In this document: one piece after another, positions 43,029 to 50,820 of the stretch
Layout of the letters: each line of letters starts with the position of its first letter
How positions within the stretch are numbered: the stretch's first letter is position 1
Assembly: GCA_016190665.1 (NCBI GenBank)
Contig: JACPQD010000021.1
Coordinates: 186,001-250,000, forward strand
Source of the DNA: Chloroflexota bacterium
GTDB taxonomy: Bacteria > Chloroflexota > Dehalococcoidia > JACPQD01
Length of the DNA stretch: 64,000 nt
Reading direction: 5' to 3'
Notes under the pieces: model-generated
Databases searched by the model: none
What the model saw: the letters and a program-made list of their open reading frames with translations, nothing else
Told to the model about the DNA's origin: nothing
Translations under genes and position numbers: made by a program

Positions 43029-44012
43029 TCACCTACCGTGAAGCATCGTATCCGGATGGAAAGCATACCAGGCGAACCAGAAGACCCTTTCTTTGACAAC
43101 TTCCTCGTCGGATTGCAGGTTGGTCACCCTTACGACGCCGGGCTCCTTCTCCTCCACTCTCAGTTTTACTTGGTTAACCGTATCCTCAATGACTTTCAGA
43201 TCCTTTATGTCTTCTTCCTTGTAGGCTTTGAACACGCCGCCTAGTTCGATTCCGAAAACGACCGTTTTCGGATGCACCTTGTCATCACGGCTCTCCACAG
43301 GGAAAAGAAGGAAGCTGTCCTCATAATAGCTGCCGTAAGGGTCTCTTCCGTAACGCCTGGAGAAGCCCGTTTCCTGGCTCAGTACCTGAGAGTCCGGGTG
43401 TTGTTTCTCCCATTCCCTCCAGGCAACCGTGTCAATAGACACTTGAGTCAATCTCTTGCCTGTCAACTCGCCCACGATAGCCAGGCCATCGATCTGAGTC
43501 CAGTAAGAGTCTGTCTTTCTGTCATACATCACGAGATTCGAGTTATACAGTTTTCCCGATGTCCCAAATTCAACCGCTTCCCCGTCGATAACCCGCTCAA
43601 AGGCAACGCCCGAGCCGCAAAGCGGTCAATATGTAATCAGAAGCGGGTCACCCGCTATGTCGTCGTTAACAATCTCGTGCCAGACCATGATCTGAAGCGG
43701 GTACGCCCTTTTCACTCCTTTGTAGACGATCCCCAAGACGAGCTCATTCCCTTTTATCCAGCCGTCAGCGTCCTGAAGGGAGACGTACCTGGGATTGTCA
43801 ATCGACGGGATGCCATCCTTCGGAGGGCCACCAGCCACGATCTTACTCGGGTCCACGATGTATTTAACTCCACCGGCAGTGACTTTTACTCCTGCATCCT
43901 CCTGGGTTCCGCTGAGCTCAGGAGTCTTCCCCGGAGTCCCCTTTCCCTGCGCACAACCAGCCAGAAGGACGACTGACAGATATATTATCAAGACCAGGCT
44001 AATGGCCTTCAT
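43029..44012 (-). CDS. DUF3179 lipoprotein, selenocysteine at an in-frame UGA
   Basis: Reading through TGA at 43628-43626 gives 327 residues with Sec129 in GDPLLITY-U-PLCGSGVAFE. DUF3179 proteins normally have Cys at this place (YCPLCGS), so UGA replaces the first Cys of CXXC. The frame is open on both sides (128 and 198 codons). The SECIS candidate: a stem starting two bases after the UGA (CGCUU with GAGCG and GGC with GCC) closed by the loop UCGGGCGUU. The N-terminus has lipobox LLAGCAQ, so it is an extracytoplasmic lipoprotein. C-terminal FAWYAFHPDT is family-typical. It follows ccdA and tlpA genes, which supply reductant to such thiols. Function of the family is unknown. Confidence 0.87.
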
Positions 44013-44015
44013 TTC

Positions 44016-44711
44016 TCACCCGCCAAGGATCGGAACGATTCTGAAAACCACCACCAGATAGTAGAGCGAAATCGTGAGCATGATCACCCCCGCCGCCAAG
44101 TTTATCGTCCTCCTGGACTTTGTCAAGAAATGCATCACACGTTCGGATGCAGCACCAGACAGTATTGAAAAGGCCAGCAGAGGAGAAGCCATGCCGATGC
44201 CGAAGAACAGGAAATCCAGCATGTTCACCGCGAAATCCAAGGCAGTCACCGTTCTTGCGAAGAGCGCCGCGATAAAAAGGGGATTGCATGGCACCACTAT
44301 GGCCCCGAAAAAGACACCGTAGACGAACGCTCCGCGCCAGGGGTTCCTGGCAAAAGGAGCGCGAACTCGGGGAAGGAACCTCCCGACGTCAAAATCGAAT
44401 ATGAGCAACACGCTGATGACGACGAGGACCCCAAAAGCCACAGGGGATGCGATCCCAATCACATTGGTCAGCGAGACCTCCAGGATGGTCGTGAAGATCA
44501 ACCCCAACAGCAGCATGAATGCCAGCGTTCCGGCACCCATGACCAGTCCCAATGCAGCGATTGTTCTCCGGTCTGCGGCGCCTTCTCTCCCTTCCGCCTG
44601 GTGGGAGAGGTAGACCAGAAAAGCGGGATACAAGGGCAGGACGCAGACAGCTCCCAGGGGAGTCAGCAACCCCAGGAAAAACGCCGCGCCCAATCCCGGC
44701 AGCAGCTCCAC
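44016..44711 (-). CDS. CcdA-family transmembrane thiol-electron carrier
   Basis: 231 residues, six membrane helices. The two redox Cys are in GLLTPLGAVCVLPLYPAFLV (helix 1) and GAIVVPCNPLFIAAL (helix 4), as in CcdA/DsbD-beta. It moves electrons from cytoplasmic thioredoxin to extracytoplasmic thioredoxin-like proteins. The GTG start overlaps the tlpA-like stop by one base (TAGTG), and the DUF3179 selenoprotein follows after three bases, so the three proteins very likely form one reducing relay. Confidence 0.88.
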   Translation of the reverse strand: MELLPGLGAAFFLGLLTPLGAVCVLPLYPAFLVYLSHQAEGREGAADRRTIAALGLVMGAGTLAFMLLLGLIFTTILEVSLTNVIGIASPVAFGVLVVISVLLIFDFDVGRFLPRVRAPFARNPWRGAFVYGVFFGAIVVPCNPLFIAALFARTVTALDFAVNMLDFLFFGIGMASPLLAFSILSGAASERVMHFLTKSRRTINLAAGVIMLTISLYYLVVVFRIVPILGG

Positions 44712-45280
44712 TAGTTGCAGCCCTTCTTAATCTCCGAAAGCAGATCGTCGGGAGACTTGATCCCGCTTCTGAGCAGTCTTGCGGATTGGTCCGCGCAGAC
44801 CAGAGCAACGGGAGAGCTTGGCGCGCTGACAATCGTCAGGCCGAATTCGCTTATCAAATCCCGGGTTAGTGCAACAGGCGATACGGCAAAGTACCAGTCG
44901 AAACCGTTAGCCTTCACGTGCTCTCTGACTTTGGACTCATCCTCGTTGGGGTCTGTGTCGAGCGATATATGAACTATGGCGTCCCCTTCGGTCAACTTCA
45001 GCTTCTGGATGTTCTTCTGCTGCTGCAAACAGGTGGGGCACCAAACGGCAAAGCTCTCGAGCAAGACAGGCTTCCCCCGAAAATCGCCTATTCTGAATTC
45101 TTTGCCAGTCATTACATCCTTGAGTGGTATCTCCGTCCAACTGCGCACTGTCGCGGAACCGCCGGTTACCGTCGGCGGTGAAGTTGCACCACGTCTATCT
45201 GCCGGCCCGGTGCATGCGGCCGAAAGCAGGACTCCGATCACACCTAACGCCAAGAATGAAGGCATGCGTTCCAGTCTCAC
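44711..45280 (-). CDS. TlpA/ResA-like thioredoxin lipoprotein
   Basis: 189 residues from GTG 45280, with AAAGGA six bases upstream (ATG 45295 is possible). Lipobox LLSAACTG. The thioredoxin fold has LLESFAVWCPTCLQQQKNIQ with active-site WCPTC and cis-Pro region SAPSSPVALV. It would accept electrons from CcdA and pass them to an extracytoplasmic substrate, here probably the DUF3179 selenoprotein encoded next door; heme-maturation (ResA) is the other known role, and c-type cytochromes are encoded in the window. Confidence 0.87.
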   Translation of the reverse strand: MRLERMPSFLALGVIGVLLSAACTGPADRRGATSPPTVTGGSATVRSWTEIPLKDVMTGKEFRIGDFRGKPVLLESFAVWCPTCLQQQKNIQKLKLTEGDAIVHISLDTDPNEDESKVREHVKANGFDWYFAVSPVALTRDLISEFGLTIVSAPSSPVALVCADQSARLLRSGIKSPDDLLSEIKKGCN

Positions 45281-45467
45281 AAAGGTTCCTTTCATTCCAC
45301 ACCAGTCTCTGGTGGAAGACCCCGGCCCACTCCCAGCCTTGAAGGGCGACCATGATACCCGATCGCTGCCTCGCGCGACGGGGCTTGACACGACAGCAGA
45401 CGATGCTACGTGAGCCTCTTGCAAGGTTCCGCCAAGCTTGCCGAAGTTGGCACGTACCCCCGCCCTA

Positions 45468-45911
45468 TCACTTCTCGTATTTAGCCAGCGCTACTCCCAG
45501 CTGGCGTACCTCATCCAGGGCTCCATCTACCGCGCCTGCGGTCGTCAATACCCCTCCAGCCGCCAGCGGCCAGCGGAAGTATCCCGCCAGCTTTTCCAGA
45601 TATGCGCCCGAGTCCCTCGGATCCGAGCTGCCGTTGACGATGTAGGTGAAGGGCTTGCCTTGCAGTTGTTCACGCTCCGGCGATACCCAGCAAGATTCCA
45701 GAAAGGTCTTGAGGGGACCAGAAATCACGCCGAAGGGCTGGCCGGAAGCCAGGACGAAGACGTCACATGCCAGAAGATCGTTGACGCTTGCTTCGCTCGC
45801 CAGCTTACAGTTTGCCTCTCCTCCGCCCTGCGTTATGCCCTGGACGAGAGCCTGGACCAGTTTATCTGTGATCCCTCGATACGAAAAGGAAATCACTGAC
45901 ACGTTGCTCAT
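45468..45911 (-). CDS. Flavodoxin-like protein
   Basis: 147 residues. SVISFSYRGITDKLVQAL is the FMN phosphate loop, VFVLASGQPFGVISGPLKTF and VNGSSDPRDSGAYLEKL match the flavin-binding loops of the flavodoxin/NAD(P)H-quinone reductase fold. It carries electrons or reduces quinones in the cytoplasm. It lies ahead of the tlpA-ccdA-DUF3179 genes with a gap of about 190 bp, behind the small membrane ORF and an ECF-type promoter. Confidence 0.82.
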   Translation of the reverse strand: MSNVSVISFSYRGITDKLVQALVQGITQGGGEANCKLASEASVNDLLACDVFVLASGQPFGVISGPLKTFLESCWVSPEREQLQGKPFTYIVNGSSDPRDSGAYLEKLAGYFRWPLAAGGVLTTAGAVDGALDEVRQLGVALAKYEK

Positions 45912-46010
45912 GCTGCCTATCGCCTCCTTTGAAAATCCTGTTTGACGTAATTGACTCGTGTAATAACGGATTTCGCCCTACGTGTAGCCCGGACCGGGCC
46001 GCTAGTGACT

Positions 46011-46097
46011 TCAGCCTCCGGGACGGCGGACGTCCTTACCGAGGACTACGGTCAAAACGATAAGGCCCACCACGAGAATAACTGCTAAGACTTCCAT
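46011..46097 (-). CDS. 28-residue single-helix membrane peptide
   Basis: MEVLAVILVVGLIVLTVVLG followed by KDVRRPGG: one membrane helix and a basic tail. GGAGG lies six bases before the ATG, and a SigR-type promoter ends 30 bases upstream, so the ORF sits exactly where a first gene would be. No family can be recognised at this size. Comparable small membrane peptides tune sensors or transporters; role here unknown. Confidence 0.6.
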   Translation of the reverse strand: MEVLAVILVVGLIVLTVVLGKDVRRPGG

Positions 46098-46126
46098 AGG
46101 AATACCTCCTCGCCCGGCTCTTACAT

Positions 46127-46156
46127 TACAACACAGGACAACAAGGTTCTATTCCC
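46127..46156 (-). promoter_or_regulatory. ECF (SigR-type) promoter, site 1
   Basis: Minus strand: GGGAAT (46156-46151), 18-base spacer, GTTGTA (46132-46127). The shape is the known GGGAAT-N18-GTT of SigR-like sigma factors. It points to the 28-residue peptide gene and the flavodoxin/redox operon beyond. Confidence 0.75.
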
Positions 46157-46241
46157 CTTAAAAGAATCGCGCGCTTCCAAGCTAACTTAACGTGTCGCGT
46201 GTGCAATGATATGGCCGATCACTCGTCTCAGCGCGGGGAGG

Positions 46242-46490
46242 TCATTGAAGACGGACCTGTCTGATTCGGTCCCGGAGGCTCGCCGGCGCCGACTCCTTCT
46301 GCGCGGCGTTTCTAACCAGTCGCCGCAGTCCGTCTTCGAAGCGGAAAAGCATGCGGCAGTTCTCGCAGGCCTCCAGATGTAGTCGCACCTCAGCCTCCTC
46401 CCGGGCGGAAAGCTCGCGGTCGACGAAGCGATAGAGACGACGCGCCGCCTCGTGACAGTCGATCATCGGCACCCTGTTGGCGTCCCTCAT
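46242..46490 (-). CDS. Zinc-binding anti-sigma factor (RsrA-like, zf-HC2)
   Basis: 82 residues. The ZAS motif is complete: Cys12 in [10 protein letters not shown], then HLEACENC giving H-X3-C-X2-C. In RsrA these four residues bind zinc, and oxidation to a disulfide between the first and last Cys releases the sigma factor. The start overlaps the sigma stop by four bases (ATGA). It should hold the partner ECF sigma inactive under reducing conditions. Confidence 0.88.
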   Translation of the reverse strand: MRDANRVPMIDCHEAARRLYRFVDRELSAREEAEVRLHLEACENCRMLFRFEDGLRRLVRNAAQKESAPASLRDRIRQVRLQ

Positions 46491-47116
46491 GGCGCGCTAT
46501 CCCCCTTCGCGTAGCCGGCCTCCCTGGCGCGCTGCCAAAGGCTGCGTTGCAAGACCTTCCTTCCCCGGGACAGGCGCGACATCACCGTACCTATCGGCGC
46601 GCCCACTATCTCGGCAACCTCTTTGTAGCTGAATCCCTCCACGTCGTGCAGCAGCACCGGCAGCCGAAACTGCTCGGGCACCTCCTCCAGCGCCCTCTTC
46701 ACGTCCGCGTCTATGAAACTGGCTAGCACCTGGTCCTCAGCGCTCTCCGACAGAGCGCTGCCCCTCTCTCCAAGGAGCCGCCTGTATATGTAGTATTCCT
46801 CGGCGTCATCAAGCGATGTGGCTTGAGGCTGACCTCTCGCCTTGCGATACTGGTTCAAGAAGGTGTTCGTCAGTATCTTGAAGAGCCAGGAGCGCAGATT
46901 CGTACCCGGCTTGAACTTATCGGCGAATCGAAAAGCCTTCATGTAGGTTTCCTGCACCAGATCCTCCGCATCTTGTGGCCGTCGCGTTAGACGCAGAGCC
47001 GTGCGGTAAAGGGCGTCGAGATGGCTCAGCGCCTCCTCCTCAAAGCGCGCCGCTGCTTCTTCGGTCCATTCTTGTTGCGTCGATCCCCTGAGGTGACTGA
47101 ACCACCGATGAAGCAC
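46487..47116 (-). CDS. ECF RNA polymerase sigma factor (SigR-like)
   Basis: 209 residues from GTG 47116 with GGAGG 11 bases upstream; GTG 47170 and GTG 47125 are alternatives. Region 2 has [35 protein letters not shown] and [20 protein letters not shown]; region 4 has [20 protein letters not shown] and [20 protein letters not shown]. The RxWLFKILxNTFLNxYRK pattern is that of SigR/RpoE2 of the thiol-stress type. It is coupled to the zinc anti-sigma and preceded by its own SigR-type promoter at 47263-47292, indicating autoregulation. Confidence 0.9.
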   Translation of the reverse strand: MLHRWFSHLRGSTQQEWTEEAAARFEEEALSHLDALYRTALRLTRRPQDAEDLVQETYMKAFRFADKFKPGTNLRSWLFKILTNTFLNQYRKARGQPQATSLDDAEEYYIYRRLLGERGSALSESAEDQVLASFIDADVKRALEEVPEQFRLPVLLHDVEGFSYKEVAEIVGAPIGTVMSRLSRGRKVLQRSLWQRAREAGYAKGDSAP

Positions 47117-47262
47117 AGTGGGCACGACCTCCTGGATAGATGTGTGGGGAGCGACATGTCTACTCCCCACTGCTTTTGCCTTGTTCGTGTTCGAACTATT
47201 TTAAGTACGCTTCTTGAGTCACACGCGGTCAAAGCCTACGATGAGTTCCGCCTCCTACAGTC

Positions 47263-47292
47263 TACAACACCAAAGCATCAGCTGATATTCCC
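47263..47292 (-). promoter_or_regulatory. ECF (SigR-type) promoter, site 2, of the sigma operon
   Basis: Minus strand: GGGAAT (47292-47287), 18-base spacer, GTTGTA (47268-47263). The flank upstream of the -35 box is also similar to site 3 (TGGCATGTTTCA on the plus strand in both). Confidence 0.75.
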
Positions 47293-47424
47293 GTTGGTGG
47301 TGTCATTGGCATGTTTCATGCGACTGGCTCAATCGCTTCCAGTGCCTTTCCATTCCTGCATGAGGGCGCTATCGCAGATACATGATCTGGTCGGTGTTAG
47401 GCCGCGCTTCTCAGCCCGCACGCA

Positions 47425-47919
47425 CTATGGCTTCAAGCTGCCGGTAAATATGAAGTCGTTGTCTCTTCTCTTCCCATGACAGGCGATGCAGTCCCCAACC
47501 TTGCCCTGAGCATCAATGGCGCCGTTTGGAGCGTATTTCAGCCAGAACCAATCGTTATTGGCTGAGTCGTAGCCCTTGACCTTATACATTACCGTGACTG
47601 CCGCCAGTGTTTTGTCGGGCATGTAGTTCTCTTTCACGATTATGCTGCCGTTGGGAATACTGCCCTTCTTCCCATCGATGGCTGAGAAAGCCCCATCCGT
47701 CACGTAAGTAGTGAGAAGCGCGCCGTGAGGTTCCGTTCCAGGATAAAGCGCCTGTTTGCCGGGCCACATCTTCCACTTTTTGTACTCATTCTCCTTTGTG
47801 ATGTGATTGTACAGAGCAGTGCCATCGGCCACCGGCGTGCCCGGCGCGCATCCACCTGCTATTACGGTAAGCAAGAAGATGACCAGAATGGTTGCTGAAA
47901 GCAGTAACCTACCTTTCAC
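47425..47919 (-). CDS. Cytochrome P460-family lipoprotein
   Basis: 164 residues from GTG 47919, GGAGG eight bases upstream. Lipobox VIAGGCAPG. The fold signature includes YKKWKMWPGKQALYPG, HGALLTTYVTDGA, PNGSIIVKENYMPDK and DWFWLKYAPNGAIDAQGK, ending in GDCIACHGKRRDNDF, the c-type heme site. P460 proteins bind a cross-linked heme and act on hydroxylamine or NO, but many homologues in anaerobes are uncharacterised. The Lys needed for the cross-link cannot be placed with certainty. Confidence 0.85.
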   Translation of the reverse strand: MKGRLLLSATILVIFLLTVIAGGCAPGTPVADGTALYNHITKENEYKKWKMWPGKQALYPGTEPHGALLTTYVTDGAFSAIDGKKGSIPNGSIIVKENYMPDKTLAAVTVMYKVKGYDSANNDWFWLKYAPNGAIDAQGKVGDCIACHGKRRDNDFIFTGSLKP

Positions 47920-48727
47920 TGTACGTACCTCCTGTCTTAGAATTCTATATGTCTGCCGTCTTGCAGCCAATGCCTGTCCATAGCCACGTCATCTTCGAGT
48001 GTCAGAGTATTGGGCACGGACGCCCTCGCCCGCTGCCTGGAGATTGCCTTGCGGTAGCTCGACCCGAGGGCTCTCTTGGAGTCGACGGGAGGAGTCGGCC
48101 AATCTTGAGCGCGCCAGGCGAGTAGCTGGCTGCGCTCTCTGTCAGAGGGCGCCCACAAGCGTTCATCATCAGCGCGGTGACCAAGAGCGGCGCCGTCCAC
48201 TGCTTGCATTGTCGGGGATTTTGGCGGGCTCGCATATCGCTAAACCTGCGTAATCTGAGCCCTGGCTATACTTAAGGAGGAATGCGTTGTCGGCTCAGGA
48301 TCATGCCACCAAGTTACGGCACAGCATTGCACATCTGCGCGCTCCGGAGCGTTCATGGACCGCCAGCGCATCACGGGCCCGCCAGTCAGCAGGCAGCGGC
48401 GCCATCCGCATAGGTCGCTCGCAGAAGGGCAAATTGCTCGCGTTACATCCCTCTCAAAATGCAGGGCAGTTGCCGCGTAAGAAACATCACATTTGGTGTC
48501 AGCCGATCCCGGCGGAAACCGCCCATGGTCGGCCCAGGCAGATAACCACCGTAAAGGCTGTCGCGCCACCTTAGAGGGTGTGGACAAACAAAACCGGGCG
48601 TATCTGCTGGCCATGGGCCGAAAGGGGAAAATCAGCGTCCCCGGGCCATCGTCCGAGGCTGGCAAGGGGCAATGCATGACCCATCCAACTTACTTTATCT
48701 ACACCTTCTCAGCGTGGAGTAAATAAT
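47920..48727. other. Intergenic region, about 800 bp, no gene recognised
   Basis: Several open frames exist on both strands but none has a recognisable motif, a good ribosome-binding site or a consistent composition. It could be decayed sequence. No tRNA, CRISPR or terminal inverted repeats of an insertion sequence were found. Confidence 0.45.
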
Positions 48728-48860
48728 TACTGCTCGACCCACGGCTTCTTCGCCAAATCGACACCTCGCACAGCGTCTTGCCATTCAAATCTGAGAGCCA
48801 AGGGGCAACAGAGGCCGCCTCGATGGTCGGTTCCAAGAGGGCTCGATAACTCGTACACAG
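48728..48860 (-). pseudogene. Remnant resembling ends of a UGSC-like (seleno)protein
   Basis: Two short pieces in different frames. The first reads ALLEPTIEAASVAPWLSDLNG then KTLCEV, like the N-terminus of UGSC/thiol-selenoprotein families. The second, from about 48785 to TAA at 48728, reads FEWQDAVRGVDLAKKPWVEQ, like a protein C-terminus. About 300 codons would be missing between. Family assignment is from memory of the motif and is tentative. Confidence 0.35.
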
Positions 48861-49004
48861 TAGGTCCCCTTTATCGTATCAGCACGTGGGTTCCTTGGGT
48901 TCGGCGAATCGCCCTGGCGAAATGTGGAACCGAAACTTGTCTGTTCGATAGTGTCTTGACTCGCCTTTACATGCCGCCGCTTCAGGCTCCAGCGAGCGCC
49001 CTTT

Positions 49005-50705
49005 CTACCTGGCCAGCCACATATCCTGGTACTGATACGCATGATAGTGGCTTAACGATGGCGCGGTATAGCCCCTGACGTCTTTCCACCAAGCGTAGGG
49101 AACCCTGCTCCAAAAGGCTATGGCAATGGGAACATCCCTCAGCAGAATCCTCTGCATCTCCCAGATAATCTTGCGGCGTTCCGCCATGTCAAGGGTTCGC
49201 GACTGCCTGGTGTATAGCTCGTCGTAAGTAGGATTACTGTAGCCACTAAAATTGTAGGCGGCATCAGTTATGTAGAAGTCGCCGAGCATGGCGTCGGGAT
49301 CCGTGTGCCCCAGGCCGGCAGAGGCTGCGTGAACAGCAAAGGCTTTCCTGAACCGCTGATCCGTATAGACCGCGCTCTCCTGTGCCTTGATGTCGACATC
49401 GATGCCGATTGCCGCCACAGCGTCCTTAAAAACCACAGCCATAGCTTCCTGTTGAGGGGTTGCCCTGGTCAAAGCGTCAGTCTTGAACCCGTTAGGGTAG
49501 CCTGCTTCAGCCAGCAGCTTCTTAGCGCCGTCGAGGTCCGGCTTAGCATAGCCGGGCACCTTCATCTGCTCTTCCTCCGGGAGGGCCCACTCCCCAGGCG
49601 GCTGGGCGGATATGCCGACCAAGCCGACTCCTTCTAGCACAACTGTCAGCATTTTCTTCCGGTCAAAGGCCATGCTCACCGCCTGGCGCACCCGAACGTC
49701 CCTCCAGGGCGCTTGAGTTACATTGAACTGCGCGCCCCACCAGGCGGGATGAAATTCCCACTTAACGGCGATCTTGTCCGACAACTGTTCTTCGATCACT
49801 TTGGTCATGGACGGGGTCATGTAAGGGAACGGCGCCCACCAGAGGATGCTCCTCGTCCTGAGAGCGGCGAATCTGGTGAAGGCATCCTTAATAATGTAGC
49901 CTTTGATCCCGTCCAGATAGGGCCGGCCTTTTACGAAATAGTCAGGATTCTTCACCAGCTCCCAACCTACCCCGGTCGAGTAATCCTTGAACTTGAAGGG
50001 GCCGGTCCCCATCACCGTCTTCGTCATGTCACCCCTCTTCTCCAAGGCTACATGTTTAGGTATCACCGAGAAGTAGTGACCGCCAACGAAGGGAATAAAC
50101 GAAGCTTGTGGATAGCCTAGCGTGATCTTCACGGTGGAATCATCTGGGGTATCGATGCTGGTAACATTCGCAAGCTGCGTCCGTCTGGGACTGCTGGCCA
50201 ATCCCACTTTAGGATCGCGGATTCTATCGAAAGAGTACTTCACGTCCTCTGCTGTGAGGGTAACTCCGTTGTGAAACTTCGCCCCTTTGACCAGGCGGAA
50301 GGTATGGACTTTGCCGTCCGAGGTAAGCTCCCAACTCGTTGCGAGGTCAGGAATCACCTTCATCTCCGGCCACGCTTGGGGGTCATATTTCACTAAGCCA
50401 TTGTAAGCTCCCGCCAGAGGCGCGAAGGCAAAGGCGGTTTGCTCCCGATGTAGGTCAAGGCTCGGTGGGTCTCCGGCAACGCCAACGGTCAACAGGCCAC
50501 CGGAGCGTGGCTCTTCGCCCGCCGGCTTAGGAGTAGCAGCGGGCGCGGCTGGCTTCGCTGGCGCCGCAGCCGCCGGTGCTGCGGTGGGAACTGGTGCCGC
50601 TGGCTTCGGCGTGGGCGTGGGTGCCGCTGCCAGGGCGCAGCTTGCCAGCAAGAGCCCCACGATGGAAAACGAACTGGCCATGATGAGAGACTTCTTCCCA
50701 GGCAT
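49005..50705 (-). CDS. ABC solute-binding lipoprotein, family 5
   Basis: 566 residues from ATG 50705 (GAGG eight bases upstream). Lipobox LLLASCAL, an Ala/Pro linker, then LLTVGVAGDPPSLDLHREQT, FRLVKGAKFHNGVTLTAEDV, DVRVRQAVSMAFDRKKML and a C-terminal YQDMWLAR. It is closely similar along its whole length to the frameshifted copy at 39068-40749, so one duplicated from the other. It follows rdhA by 115 bp, and its ligand may relate to that region, but no permease or ATPase gene is present in the window. Confidence 0.9.
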   Translation of the reverse strand: MPGKKSLIMASSFSIVGLLLASCALAAAPTPTPKPAAPVPTAAPAAAAPAKPAAPAATPKPAGEEPRSGGLLTVGVAGDPPSLDLHREQTAFAFAPLAGAYNGLVKYDPQAWPEMKVIPDLATSWELTSDGKVHTFRLVKGAKFHNGVTLTAEDVKYSFDRIRDPKVGLASSPRRTQLANVTSIDTPDDSTVKITLGYPQASFIPFVGGHYFSVIPKHVALEKRGDMTKTVMGTGPFKFKDYSTGVGWELVKNPDYFVKGRPYLDGIKGYIIKDAFTRFAALRTRSILWWAPFPYMTPSMTKVIEEQLSDKIAVKWEFHPAWWGAQFNVTQAPWRDVRVRQAVSMAFDRKKMLTVVLEGVGLVGISAQPPGEWALPEEEQMKVPGYAKPDLDGAKKLLAEAGYPNGFKTDALTRATPQQEAMAVVFKDAVAAIGIDVDIKAQESAVYTDQRFRKAFAVHAASAGLGHTDPDAMLGDFYITDAAYNFSGYSNPTYDELYTRQSRTLDMAERRKIIWEMQRILLRDVPIAIAFWSRVPYAWWKDVRGYTAPSLSHYHAYQYQDMWLAR

Positions 50706-50820
50706 TGTAGAACCTCGTTCAGGGTTAGAGTTCATTTTGCTCTCAATAGTGTTACAACGGCTATTGAGATAGCTCTCAGCTGCTTGTGGCCTTCCGCAGG
50801 ACTCGGGCGGCGATCGCGTT

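Noticed and set aside
47920..48727. Insertion sequence remnant
   Set aside because: No transposase motifs, terminal inverted repeats or target duplications were found.
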